In this document: positions 21,726 to 29,583 of the stretch, in pieces
How the letters are laid out: each line of letters starts with the position of its first letter
How positions within the stretch are numbered: the first letter of the stretch is position 1
Assembly: GCA_025463905.1 (NCBI GenBank)
Contig: JAODBJ010000313.1
Coordinates: 1 to 36,857, forward strand
Origin: Actinomycetes bacterium
GTDB taxonomy: Bacteria > Actinomycetota > Acidimicrobiia > IMCC26256 > PALSA-610
Direction of reading: 5' to 3'
DNA: 36,857 nucleotides
Made by a program: the position numbers and the translations under genes
Notes under the pieces: model-generated
Databases searched by the model: none
The model's input: only the letters and a program-made list of their open reading frames with translations
What the model was told of the DNA's origin: nothing

Positions 21726-23274
21726 CCCGCGGAGGCGTGGCGTTCGGCCGGAGGTAATAGACCTGCATGTGGTCGACGGTGGTGACCAACCGGTAGTCGG
21801 CCCGCACTACCGGCCAGATCGGCGTCTTGCGCAGCGGGTAGTACTGCGAACCGCGGACGTCGGCGTTGGTCGTGTCGACGATCACGGTGGGCAGGTGCGC
21901 GGAAACGTCGGCTTCGAGCATCTCCCACGCGCCCGGCATGCCGTCGCTCGAGGTGGACGCGCCCTGCACCCGGCCGCCCGAGTTGCCCGTGATGAACGCG
22001 TTGTGGATGAAGCGCGTCCCCGGTTCGATGCCCGACGCCCAGTACAGCTCGGGCAGCTGGCCCCACACGAACATCGTGGCGTTGGGCGGCGCGATGTGCC
22101 TGATGCGCGACGCCACCGCGGGGTACTCGCCGGTGGGTTTCGTACGCAACGTCAACAGCCCCACCAGGATCATCACGACGCTCGGGAACGCGATCCCGAT
22201 CACGGCGGCGCGACGCAGCGCGCTGCGGCTCAGCGGGAATGCGCCCGCCGCGAGCAACGACAGGGGCGGCAACAGTTGCAGGTAGTAGTGACCGAAGAAG
22301 CGGAACCCGGCGACGACGGCGAAGATGCCGCTCGCGACCCACAACCACAGGTCGATGTTGTCGCGCTTGAACCTCGCTCGGGCGGCCAACGCGAGCAACG
22401 CGAGGTTGAATCCGACGAACGCGATGTTCATCGCGAACGCGCGCAGCAACATCGGGAAGACCGGACCAACGATCGCGAGATAGCCGCGGTTGCCCGACAA
22501 GGTCCACAGCAGGAACTGGGCGGGTCCGAAGAATGCCGCGACGGCCGCGATGATCGCGGCGCACGTCGCGCCGGCCCGCACGACCGCGCGCCGCCCTTGG
22601 GGTAGCAGGAGCCACGCCATCGGGATCACCGTGGTGAAGGCCGTCTGTTTGCACAGGATCGCCAACGCGAGGCATGCCCCCGCGAGGATCGGGCGTTTCT
22701 CTCGAGACGCGAGCACCGCGCCGGTGAGCGGCAACAGCATGAAGAGTTCGAACGTGGCCGCCTGCGTATCGGCCGGGAAGAACGTGACGCTCGCGGCGAG
22801 GAACAGCACGCCGCACGCGATGCCGCGACGGCGGTCGCCGTAACGTCGCTCAGCTTCCATCGCGAGCAGCAACGCGGTGATCGCGAGCACGACGACGCCG
22901 ACGGCGCGTACCGGCCGGAGATCGAGGCTGCCGGTGATCTCGAAGACGGCCGCGTAGAGGTACGGGACGATCGGGGGCTTGCGGTCGGCGGTCTGGTGGT
23001 AGAGCTTCCCGCCGTGGTTGATCACCATCGCCATCGACGCGATGCTCGCCTCGTCGGAGCTGAACAGACGCCCGACGAGTGCGGGGATGTGCAACACGGC
23101 GCTGATCCCCAAGAAGAGCGCGAACTCACCGATACGCCGGTTCGCGAGGCGCACAACGCGCGTCGCGATCGCACCGTCGACCTCGATCGGGTCGTCGGTC
23201 GTGACAAGTTGTCCTTCGACCGGTTCGGGCTGCCCCGAGGGGTCCGCCGAGTCAGCCGCGTGCTGGCGCATCAC
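21709..23274 (-). CDS. GT-C (GT39/ArnT-like) membrane glycosyltransferase
   Basis: A 521-aa polytopic membrane protein. After a polar N-terminal tail (1-48) the first helix leads to SSDEASIAS, with the catalytic Asp-Glu at 74-75, and then TADRKPPIVPYLYA, a strong signature of the PMT_2/GT39-like group. Roughly ten further hydrophobic stretches follow, and a soluble C-terminal domain starts near residue 395. The donor would be a polyprenyl-phosphate sugar and the acceptor is unknown. The tail contains SGQPEPVEGQ, translated from a palindromic repeat-like DNA element (23215-23226). It shares 17 bases with the G8 lipoprotein gene, suggesting joint action on a surface glycan or glycoprotein. Confidence 0.88.
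   Translation of the reverse strand: MMRQHAADSADPSGQPEPVEGQLVTTDDPIEVDGAIATRVVRLANRRIGEFALFLGISAVLHIPALVGRLFSSDEASIASMAMVINHGGKLYHQTADRKPPIVPYLYAAVFEITGSLDLRPVRAVGVVVLAITALLLAMEAERRYGDRRRGIACGVLFLAASVTFFPADTQAATFELFMLLPLTGAVLASREKRPILAGACLALAILCKQTAFTTVIPMAWLLLPQGRRAVVRAGATCAAIIAAVAAFFGPAQFLLWTLSGNRGYLAIVGPVFPMLLRAFAMNIAFVGFNLALLALAARARFKRDNIDLWLWVASGIFAVVAGFRFFGHYYLQLLPPLSLLAAGAFPLSRSALRRAAVIGIAFPSVVMILVGLLTLRTKPTGEYPAVASRIRHIAPPNATMFVWGQLPELYWASGIEPGTRFIHNAFITGNSGGRVQGASTSSDGMPGAWEMLEADVSAHLPTVIVDTTNADVRGSQYYPLRKTPIWPVVRADYRLVTTVDHMQVYYLRPNATPPRDVRTD
23215..23226. repeat. Copy 1 of an ACCGGT-centred repeat (within the glycosyltransferase gene)
   Basis: TTCGACCGGTTC is the exact reverse complement of GAACCGGTCGAA at 23404-23415. 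Here it lies inside the start of the glycosyltransferase gene, where it encodes the EPVE of SGQPEPVEGQ, a peptide that I recall as the product of REP-like elements landing in coding sequence. Confidence 0.45.
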
Positions 23275-23403
23275 GATCCGCGATCACTCCCCTGGTTCTG
23301 CACCATTCTGGCCTCAACCGCTCACCCGGCAGGTGTCAGGCGCGATTTCTCCACAGGATTTGCAAGACATGCTTTTCCCGTCGTCCTGCCGTACACTTCG
23401 CTT

Positions 23404-23430
23404 GAACCGGTCGAACATGGACCGGTCGAA
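23404..23430. repeat. Copies 2 and 3 of the ACCGGT-centred repeat
   Basis: GAACCGGTCGAA (23404-23415) and GGACCGGTCGAA (23419-23430) lie 15 bases apart in the gap before the cold-shock gene, in opposite orientation to the copy at 23215-23226. Together they could be a degraded REP-type element or a regulatory site pair. Confidence 0.45.
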
Positions 23431-23446
23431 ATGCGTACTTTTATAG

Positions 23447-23465
23447 GAACTGATCAGAACTGATC
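23447..23465 (+). promoter_or_regulatory. Tandem GAACTGATC repeat in the cold-shock leader
   Basis: GAACTGATC occurs at 23447-23455 and at 23457-23465, one helical turn apart, 26 bases before the cold-shock gene start. This AT-richer part (with TTATAG at 23441-23446 as a possible -10) is the likely promoter or leader. The whole 216-base gap 23275-23490 otherwise shows no gene. Confidence 0.45.
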
Positions 23466-23490
23466 GGCAATGAGAAAGAAGTGAGTTTTC

Positions 23491-23691
23491 GTGGCACAAG
23501 GCGTAGTGAAGTTCTTTAACGCGGAAAAAGGTTACGGGTTCATCTCGCGCGAGCAGGGTGAGGACGTGTTCGTTCACTTTTCCGCCATTCAGGGGACCGG
23601 GTACAAGACCCTCGAGCAGGGTCAACGGGTCGAGTTCGACACCGGTCCGGGTCGTAAGGGCGAAGAAGCCCAGAACGTGCGCGTTATCTGA
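23491..23691 (+). CDS. cspA: Cold-shock domain protein
   Basis: A 66-aa single cold-shock domain that binds single-stranded RNA/DNA and acts as an RNA chaperone. RNP1 (KGYGFIS, residues 13-19) and RNP2 (VFVHF) are intact, and the length is the family norm. The GTG at 23491 follows a purine-rich AGAAAGAAGTGAG leader. The gap upstream is long (216 bases), as is common for csp genes with regulated leaders. A GC-rich hairpin ends the gene 17 bases after the stop. It stands alone between divergent and convergent units. Confidence 0.95.
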   Translation: MAQGVVKFFNAEKGYGFISREQGEDVFVHFSAIQGTGYKTLEQGQRVEFDTGPGRKGEEAQNVRVI

Positions 23692-23707
23692 CGACGCATC
23701 GAGCGAG

Positions 23708-23738
23708 AGCCGCCGGCGCTCAGCGTCGGCGGTTCTTT
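23708..23738 (+). terminator. Terminator of the cold-shock gene
   Basis: AGCCGCCGGCG pairs with CGTCGGCGGTT (allowing G-U) around a 5-base loop, followed by CTTT. It lies 17 bases after the stop codon and before the convergent PhyH-fusion gene. It fits an intrinsic terminator with the short T-tract usual in GC-rich genomes. Confidence 0.75.
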
Positions 23739-23767
23739 CGCGTCGGTTCCCAGGAGCGGACGGAACG

Positions 23768-24946
23768 TCAGCGCGGCGGCGTCGCGGCGACGCGGCTCGC
23801 GGGCTGCGACACCTTCTTGTAGGCCTCTTCGCGTACGGCGCGCACGCCTTGCATGTCGAGCGGAACCTCTTCGCGCGGCGGCAGACCGAAGCCCGTATAC
23901 ACGACGCGCCGTTCGCGCTCGACCGGGGCATGGCTCATGTGCATCGTGCATGAACAGTGCACCGTCACGTCCCCGCGACGCGTCGGCAGGTCGCGCGGGG
24001 GCAAGCCCCACTCCCGGCGGTGGAACGCAGGTTGCACGAGTGCCCGGTGCGAGCCGGGCACGACGCTGAGCTGACCGGATCGTGCGTCGGCGCCAGTGAC
24101 CGAGATGCCGACGGTGATTCCGCAGCAGTTGTAGGAGTGCATGCCGAGCGAGCAGTCCTTGTGCCACGGCAGGTCGGAAATGCCCTTCACCACACCGATC
24201 GGTTTCTCGAGGGCTTCGCCAGTGGTGCGCGCGACGTAGGCGTGGGGCACCAACGCCCCGATGCGCAAGAACCGCTCGTCGGCCAGCAGCGCGGCGAGGG
24301 TCTGACTGTGCTCTTCGAATTGTTGGAGTCGCACCGCGCGCGCAGTGCCGTCGGCGGTCTCTGCCCACCATGAGCGACCGTCGTCGGCGTTGTAGTGCTC
24401 GAACGCGGCGTCCATGTCGCGATCGATGGCTTCCATCTCGCCGGCGTCGAACCACGCTTCGAGGTGCAAGAAGCCGGCTTCAGCGAGAAAGTGGGCGATG
24501 TCGGCGTCGGCGTCGTGCGGTGTGAACGAGCGCGCGAGATCGAGCGGGGCATCGTGTTGGTCGAGGAACGTTATCGATCCCGTTGTGTGCACCGGCCGGG
24601 CGTCGATCAACGAACGCAGCACGACCCACCAATCGAGGAAGGCGCCGAGCTGGCCGCGTTCCATACGCAAGCGCGCCGAGGCGACGAGTGTCATCGGGGT
24701 GGCGGTGTCGTTCACAATGCTGGCGACATCGTCGTCGTCGAGCAGCACCCGCGCGGCGCCCGTGTCGCCCGGTTGCACCGAGATTTCGTCGTGGTCGAGC
24801 GCGAGCGTCCATGCGCCCGACGGCGTCGCGATCGTGAACGGAGCAACTCGGAGTTCGAGCGCGCCCGGCACCGCGAGACCCCCATATATCCAGGCTCGCT
24901 CGGGGAGTTCGTCGTCGAAGAAGTCGACCGTGCTGACTGGAAGCAT
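23768..24946 (-). CDS. SCP2-like domain fused to a phytanoyl-CoA dioxygenase-like enzyme
   Basis: A 392-aa protein. Residues 30-115 look like a SCP2-type sterol/lipid carrier domain (AWTLALDHDEISVQPG, then ASIVNDTATPMTL). Residues 150-355 match the PhyH iron/2-oxoglutarate dioxygenases: WHKDC gives the HxD iron ligands His262 and Asp264, GSHRALV is the core strand after the active site, and MHMSHAP with R346 give the distal His and oxoglutarate Arg. It would hydroxylate a lipid or acyl-CoA. I chose ATG 24946; a GTG at 24994 is possible. It diverges from the His-rich membrane protein, with a 17-base palindrome between. Confidence 0.82.
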   Translation of the reverse strand: MLPVSTVDFFDDELPERAWIYGGLAVPGALELRVAPFTIATPSGAWTLALDHDEISVQPGDTGAARVLLDDDDVASIVNDTATPMTLVASARLRMERGQLGAFLDWWVVLRSLIDARPVHTTGSITFLDQHDAPLDLARSFTPHDADADIAHFLAEAGFLHLEAWFDAGEMEAIDRDMDAAFEHYNADDGRSWWAETADGTARAVRLQQFEEHSQTLAALLADERFLRIGALVPHAYVARTTGEALEKPIGVVKGISDLPWHKDCSLGMHSYNCCGITVGISVTGADARSGQLSVVPGSHRALVQPAFHRREWGLPPRDLPTRRGDVTVHCSCTMHMSHAPVERERRVVYTGFGLPPREEVPLDMQGVRAVREEAYKKVSQPASRVAATPPR

Positions 24947-25016
24947 GTCGCCGGCGGAACGGGTGCGAACGTCGAGCGACCGCGTCGGAGCCACGCAAGA
25001 GTGTGGCACGCGACGT

Positions 25017-25033
25017 GCTCCCGCAGCGGGAGC
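25017..25033. promoter_or_regulatory. 17-base palindrome in the divergent promoter region
   Basis: GCTCCCGC-A-GCGGGAGC has perfect 8-base arms around one base. It lies 34 bases before the start of the His-rich protein gene and 70 bases before the divergent PhyH-fusion start. It is a candidate operator; in RNA it would be only a tight hairpin. Confidence 0.5.
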
Positions 25034-25067
25034 TACGCTTCCGACCGGCCGACCGGGGGGAGAGCCA

Positions 25068-25967
25068 ATGCGTGCCATGCACGACGACGGGCAACTGGGA
25101 CGCGAGTTCGGACGCCGCAGCATGGGTGCTCGATTGGCGCTGGTTGCCGCCATCGTGGCGCTCGTCGGCGGTTTCGCGCTCGGACGCACGTTCGATGCCG
25201 CACCGAAGGCATCGACGGCGCCACTCGTCACTCCGGCGCAGATTGCCGCGGCAGCCGCGAACGCCGGTGCGGGCGGGCACTCGCACGGCACCGTTGCCGA
25301 CCGTGGCTTCGCGCAACTCGAGAACGGCGTGCAACACACGCACACCTTCGAGCAACCAGTCGACCCGCTTTCGCGCGCGCTGCTGACGCACCAACTCACC
25401 TTGGCGCGGCAAGTTGCCGAGCAGTACCCGACCCTGGCCGACGCCGAACGCGCCGGGCTGCGCCGCGCGGGTCCGTTCTCGCCGGGGCTCGGAACCCACC
25501 TCATCAGCTTCGGCAGCGTCGCGTACTCCGCGGGCAAGAGCGTGATGAACGACGACCAGATACGTCACCCGCTCGCGTGGATCTACGACGGCACCAAACC
25601 CGACTCCCCTATCGCCGGCCTGTTCTACATGGCCAGCGTTCTGAAGCCCGGCGGGTTCGCGGGAACGAACGACGCGTGGCACTACCACCAGAACATCTGC
25701 ATCACGCGCGCACCCGGCGGCGGCGTGGACGCGCCGCTCGGCGCCGACCATGACGCGACGAAAGCACAATGCGACGCGGTGCACGGTGCGTTGATCAAGA
25801 ACACCGGGCCGCTCCTCCACGTATGGGTGTTGCCGGGCTACGACGACAGCCAGGGCGTGTTCGCGCACCTCAACCCGGCGATCACGTGCAACGACGGCAC
25901 CTACCACACAGTCGACATCACGAAGGTAGGCACCCGTACCTCAGCGTGCCGTGACGGTACCGAGTAG
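25068..25967 (+). CDS. Membrane-anchored His/Cys-rich protein, putative metal binder
   Basis: A 299-aa protein I do not recognise by name. A basic N-terminus and one transmembrane helix (about 20-40) anchor it, with the rest outside. The exterior carries GGHSHG (His71, 73), QHTHT (His90, 92), WHYHQNIC (His205, 207, Cys211) and LLHVWVLPG (His251), plus Cys235, 274 and 294. The C-terminal WHxH...C...HVW block is the conserved-looking core. Starting at ATG 25068 (GGGGGGAG 5 bases upstream), it overlaps the CopC-CopD gene by 17 bases. Copper or other metal binding outside the membrane is inferred from the histidines and the neighbour. Confidence 0.7.
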   Translation: MRAMHDDGQLGREFGRRSMGARLALVAAIVALVGGFALGRTFDAAPKASTAPLVTPAQIAAAAANAGAGGHSHGTVADRGFAQLENGVQHTHTFEQPVDPLSRALLTHQLTLARQVAEQYPTLADAERAGLRRAGPFSPGLGTHLISFGSVAYSAGKSVMNDDQIRHPLAWIYDGTKPDSPIAGLFYMASVLKPGGFAGTNDAWHYHQNICITRAPGGGVDAPLGADHDATKAQCDAVHGALIKNTGPLLHVWVLPGYDDSQGVFAHLNPAITCNDGTYHTVDITKVGTRTSACRDGTE

Positions 25968-27639
25968 CCGCCTCCTCGCCGTCGCTGCCATCGTCTGTGC
26001 GACCGTCGCGCTTGTCGCGGCCCCCGCCTATGCGCACGCGACGTTGCAGGAGACGAACCCGGCGCAGTCGACGCTCTACCCGTCGGGCCGGTCGCCGGCC
26101 ACGGCGACGCTCCGATTCGACGAGTCTGTCGCGATCCCTGCCGGCGCGGTGCAGGTGTTCGACGGTCGGGGCAAACCCGTGAAGATCGGACGCGTCGCAC
26201 ACGAGGCGAACGACCGCATCCTCACCGCGGGGCTGCCCGCGCTGGCCGACGGCACGTACGTGGTGACGTGGCGGATCGTGTCGCAGGACTCGCACCCGAT
26301 CCAGGGCGCGTTCACCTTCAGCGTCGGCAAGGCCACGGCGACCGCCAGCGTGAAGGGCCTGCTCGCCGGACGTGGTGGCAGCCGCACCATCGGCGTGCTG
26401 TTCGGCGTGGATCGCGCGCTCGTGTTCCTCTCGGTCCTCGTGCTACTCGGCGGCATCGCATTCGTGCGGTGGTCATGGCCGGATGCGCGGCAACTCGCCG
26501 ACGTCATGACGTTGCTCCGGGTGGCACTCGGGGTCGTCGTGGTGTCGTCGATCGCGGCCATCGCGTTCCAGGCTGCCTATGTGAACGGGCACGGGATCTC
26601 CGGGCTATTCGACGGTTCGTCGCTTCGCGGCGTGATGCGCACGCACTTCGGGAAGGCGGCACTGGCGCGGGCGGTCATCACGGTCGGGCTCGCGGCGACG
26701 TTCGTGCCCGCTCGGCGTACCGTCCGCTACTTGCTCGACGGTTGGTTCGTCGTCGGGGCGCTTGCGATATGCGCGACCTTCGCCTACGCGGGCCACGGCG
26801 ATACGGGACGCTATGTGGGGCTGGGCTTCGTCACCGATGTTGTGCACCTTGCGGCCGCGTCGCTCTGGTTGGGCGGCATTGCCGTGCTTGCCGTTGGCTT
26901 GCGCGACCCGAGCGCGCCGCGCGGCGCCGCCCGTGCCGCCGCTCGTTTCTCTGCGATCGCGATGCCCGCCGTTCTCGTGATCACGCTCTCGGGCAGCGTG
27001 CAGGCATGGCGCCAAATAGAGACGTGGCCGGCGCTGTGGCACACCGCGTACGCGCGATTGCTGTTCGCCAAGGTGGGGCTCGTCGGTGCCATCGTGGTGG
27101 CCGCGAGTGTGAGCCGCGACGTTCTACGTCTGCGTCTTGTGCCCACCGTGCGCGCGGCAATCGCCCCGGGCGCCCAGACGCGCGAGGCGGCGCCCGAGCA
27201 CGTGCGCGATCTCCGCAACGCGATCTGGGTGGAGATCATTCTCGCGGTGGTTGTGCTTGCGATCACCGCTGGGCTCATGAACGCGCAACCGGCACGCGAA
27301 GCCGCGGCGGCAACCCCGCGCACGGTGACGGAGACGGTGAAGGTCGACCGCGTGTGGTTCGACGTCGCGGTGCAACCGGCGCTTCCGGGTGACGACACGA
27401 TCGTTGTCACCCCCCGCACGCCGGCGCGCGGCCCGCTACGCGTGCTCCAGCTCGACGGCGCCCTTGTGCTGCCGGGCCGGGTCGCGCCGATCCCGCTCAC
27501 GTTCGTGGCGATCGACCGAGGCCGCTACGCGAGCGCGGTGCAAGTACCGATCGCCGGGAAATGGCGACTCACGCTGAAGGCGTTGCGAACCCAGATCGAC
27601 GAATCGTCCGCGTCGGTCGTGATCCGCTTCGGCGGCTGA
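25951..27639 (+). CDS. CopC-CopD fusion copper protein
   Basis: A 562-aa protein in three parts. A signal peptide ending AYA at residue 28 exposes His29 as the mature N-terminus (HATL), the classic CopC copper ligand; the CopC domain runs to about 128 with Asp113 and His115 as the other ligands. CopD-like membrane part (about 135-430) has around eight helices with conserved His in HGISG and YAGHGD. A C-terminal beta domain (about 450-562) resembles YtkA-type domains seen in YcnJ-like proteins. Start GTG 25951 overlaps the upstream gene by 17 bases. Copper uptake or delivery is the family role. Confidence 0.9.
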   Translation: MTVPSSRLLAVAAIVCATVALVAAPAYAHATLQETNPAQSTLYPSGRSPATATLRFDESVAIPAGAVQVFDGRGKPVKIGRVAHEANDRILTAGLPALADGTYVVTWRIVSQDSHPIQGAFTFSVGKATATASVKGLLAGRGGSRTIGVLFGVDRALVFLSVLVLLGGIAFVRWSWPDARQLADVMTLLRVALGVVVVSSIAAIAFQAAYVNGHGISGLFDGSSLRGVMRTHFGKAALARAVITVGLAATFVPARRTVRYLLDGWFVVGALAICATFAYAGHGDTGRYVGLGFVTDVVHLAAASLWLGGIAVLAVGLRDPSAPRGAARAAARFSAIAMPAVLVITLSGSVQAWRQIETWPALWHTAYARLLFAKVGLVGAIVVAASVSRDVLRLRLVPTVRAAIAPGAQTREAAPEHVRDLRNAIWVEIILAVVVLAITAGLMNAQPAREAAAATPRTVTETVKVDRVWFDVAVQPALPGDDTIVVTPRTPARGPLRVLQLDGALVLPGRVAPIPLTFVAIDRGRYASAVQVPIAGKWRLTLKALRTQIDESSASVVIRFGG

Positions 27640-27645
27640 CCGCAG

Positions 27646-27849
27646 TCAGCCGGGACGGCGCGCCGAGACCACCGAAAAGCCGAGCACCGCGACGACGGTG
27701 AGCGGCAGGACGATCCAGGCACCCGGCACGCCGGCATGCGCAACAATCGCCGACACGCCCATGCCGGCCACCACGGCAGCCGCGACTCTCCAATCGTCGC
27801 CGACGACGAAGTCGTACCAGAAATGGGCGAACCGGCGGAGTGCGCTCAT
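27646..27849 (-). CDS. Small two-helix membrane protein
   Basis: A 67-aa protein with the opening ALRRFAHFWYDFVVGDDWR and two hydrophobic segments (about 23-42 and 46-62), ending in a basic tail. It resembles small proteins annotated only as hypothetical in actinobacteria. The ATG at 27849 overlaps the stop of the COG4280-like gene (ATGA). It is the last of the six-gene minus-strand unit and ends 6 bases from the convergent CopC-CopD fusion. The longer open frame upstream is antiframe to the membrane gene. Probably a partner or expression-linked protein of that gene; function unknown. Confidence 0.65.
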   Translation of the reverse strand: MSALRRFAHFWYDFVVGDDWRVAAAVVAGMGVSAIVAHAGVPGAWIVLPLTVVAVLGFSVVSARRPG

Positions 27850-28601
27850 GCCGCCTTCGACACTGCCGTGACGACGTCGATATGGGTGCGTCGCAAGAGC
27901 CATACCAGCCCGGCGGCGCACCCGACGACGAAGACGAGCACACCGAGCAAGGCGACTTCACTGCCCGGCCAGGAAACGCCCGTGCCTTCGGCGCCCCAGA
28001 ACGTGCCGAACGTGGTGAGCATCACGCCGACCGCGAACTTCATCGTGTTCTCGGGGACACGGCTGAGCGGACGGTGCACGATCGCGCCGACCGCCGCCAC
28101 GATCACGAGCGCGGCGATCGCTCCGATGATGGCGGGCACGAGCCGGTGCTGCGCACCACCGAACGTCACGACGATGAACGCCACCTCGAGTCCTTCGAGG
28201 AACACGCCTTTGAAGGAGAGCGTGAAGCCGTACCAGTCCATTCCTGCTCGCTCGACGTGCGCGGCGGCTCGCAGCTCATTGGTTTCCTGCAAGAAGATGG
28301 CGTCTTCGTCGTGCAGCGCTTTGTAGCCGCTCGCTCGAAGAATCGCCTTGCGCAACCACTGCAAGCCGAACACGAGTAGCAGACCACCCACCACGAGGCG
28401 CAGTGCGTTGATCGGAACCAAGGTGAGCGCGGGCCCGAGCGCCGCGACCACCGCGGTGAGCGCCAACGTGGCGGTGCCGACGCCGAAGAGCGCCGATCGC
28501 CAACCGCGGGTCACCCCGACGGCCAACACGATCGTGAGCGCCTCCACCATCTCGACCGCGCTCGCGAGGAACGCCGAAGCAACGAGGAGGAACGTGCTCA
28601 C
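27846..28601 (-). CDS. COG4280/FTR1-like polytopic membrane protein
   Basis: A 251-aa membrane protein with about six helices. Two similar acidic helix motifs, SAVEMVEALTIVLAVG (Glu17, Glu20) and GVFLEGLEVAFIVVTFG (Glu136, Glu139), resemble the REGLE-type helices of FTR1 iron permeases and mark the two halves of an internally duplicated fold. Cation transport is therefore suspected. The start is GTG 28601, overlapping the aldo/keto reductase stop by 4 bases. Its stop overlaps the next small membrane gene. The CopC-CopD fusion faces it, so metal handling would be consistent, but the substrate is unknown. Confidence 0.75.
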   Translation of the reverse strand: MSTFLLVASAFLASAVEMVEALTIVLAVGVTRGWRSALFGVGTATLALTAVVAALGPALTLVPINALRLVVGGLLLVFGLQWLRKAILRASGYKALHDEDAIFLQETNELRAAAHVERAGMDWYGFTLSFKGVFLEGLEVAFIVVTFGGAQHRLVPAIIGAIAALVIVAAVGAIVHRPLSRVPENTMKFAVGVMLTTFGTFWGAEGTGVSWPGSEVALLGVLVFVVGCAAGLVWLLRRTHIDVVTAVSKAA

Positions 28602-29566
28602 TTGTGCACCCGCCGCTTGACCACTTGCGCCCAGGCTCCGGCACCGCTCTCCGGTGCGAACGCATCGGATGCGGCGGTGAGCTCGCGAAGTTCGTCGTCG
28701 GTGAGGTCGAGTTCTGCTGCTGCGACATTCGCTTCGAGTTGTTCGACACTGCTGGCGCCCGGGATCGCGACGACGTTGGGGTGACTGATGACCCACGCAA
28801 GCGCGACCTGCGCGGCTGTGGTGTCGTGGGCCGCCGCGATCTCGCGCAACGTCGCGATGAGTGGCGCCGCGCGCGTGACGTTCGTGGGGAGGAAGATCGG
28901 GTCGTTCACCCGCGCCGAGTTCGTGGGAAGGTGCTCCGCGTCGTAGCGGCCGGACAGCAAGCCTTTTGCCAGCGGGCTGTACGCGATCACGACACGGTCG
29001 TTTGCCTGCGCGTACGGCACGAGGTCACGGTCGGGTTTGCGCGCGGCGAGGCTGTACTGCACTTGGTTGGAGAGCACTGGCCCGCCGAGGTCGTTTTCAG
29101 CCGCCTGCCAGCGTCCGAGCGAGAAGTTGCTCACGCCCACGTGTCGCACCACGCCCGATTCGCGGAGGCGCCGCATCCCGTCCATCTGCCACGACAGCGG
29201 CACGACCGGGTTCGGCCAGTGCACCTGGTACAGGTCGATGTGATCCACGGCGAGGCGTTGCGCGCTCATCCGGCCGTGGTGTTCCACGAAGGCTGCCGTC
29301 GGGAGGATGGGCAACACCTTCGTCGCGAGGAACACCTCGTGCCGGCGTTGCGCGATCGCCTGACCGACGATGCGTTCCGACGCCCCGCGGCCGTAGACCT
29401 CGGCGGTATCGATCAAGGTGACGCCGAGGTCAAGCGCCCGAGTGACGATGCGCGCGGTTTCGCCCGAGGCGTACGCGTCTCCGTAACCCCAATCCTTGGA
29501 GCCGAACTGCCATGTGCCGAGGCCGATGACCGAGAGCCGCGCCCCTCCTGCCTCTACAAAACGCAT
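28598..29566 (-). CDS. Aldo/keto reductase
   Basis: A 322-aa TIM-barrel NADPH oxidoreductase. The catalytic tetrad is complete: Asp53 (LIDTAEVYG), Tyr58, Lys83 (LATKVL) and His116 (YQVHWPNP). ALAWVISHPNVVAIPGASSVEQLEANVAAA near the C-terminus binds the cofactor phosphate. The start ATG 29566 lies 17 bases after the class II aldolase stop, and the stop overlaps the next gene's GTG. These are broad-specificity carbonyl reductases, and the substrate here is not defined. Its place in the unit with the phosphotransferase and DUF7065-like genes suggests a catabolic or detoxification role. Confidence 0.92.
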   Translation of the reverse strand: MRFVEAGGARLSVIGLGTWQFGSKDWGYGDAYASGETARIVTRALDLGVTLIDTAEVYGRGASERIVGQAIAQRRHEVFLATKVLPILPTAAFVEHHGRMSAQRLAVDHIDLYQVHWPNPVVPLSWQMDGMRRLRESGVVRHVGVSNFSLGRWQAAENDLGGPVLSNQVQYSLAARKPDRDLVPYAQANDRVVIAYSPLAKGLLSGRYDAEHLPTNSARVNDPIFLPTNVTRAAPLIATLREIAAAHDTTAAQVALAWVISHPNVVAIPGASSVEQLEANVAAAELDLTDDELRELTAASDAFAPESGAGAWAQVVKRRVHK

Positions 29567-29583
29567 CGGGAAAGCCTACGGCG

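Noticed and set aside
24414-25067. A 218-codon N-terminal extension of the His-rich membrane protein
   Set aside because: It runs antisense to the PhyH fusion; ATG 25068 has a strong ribosome-binding site and gives a clean membrane anchor.
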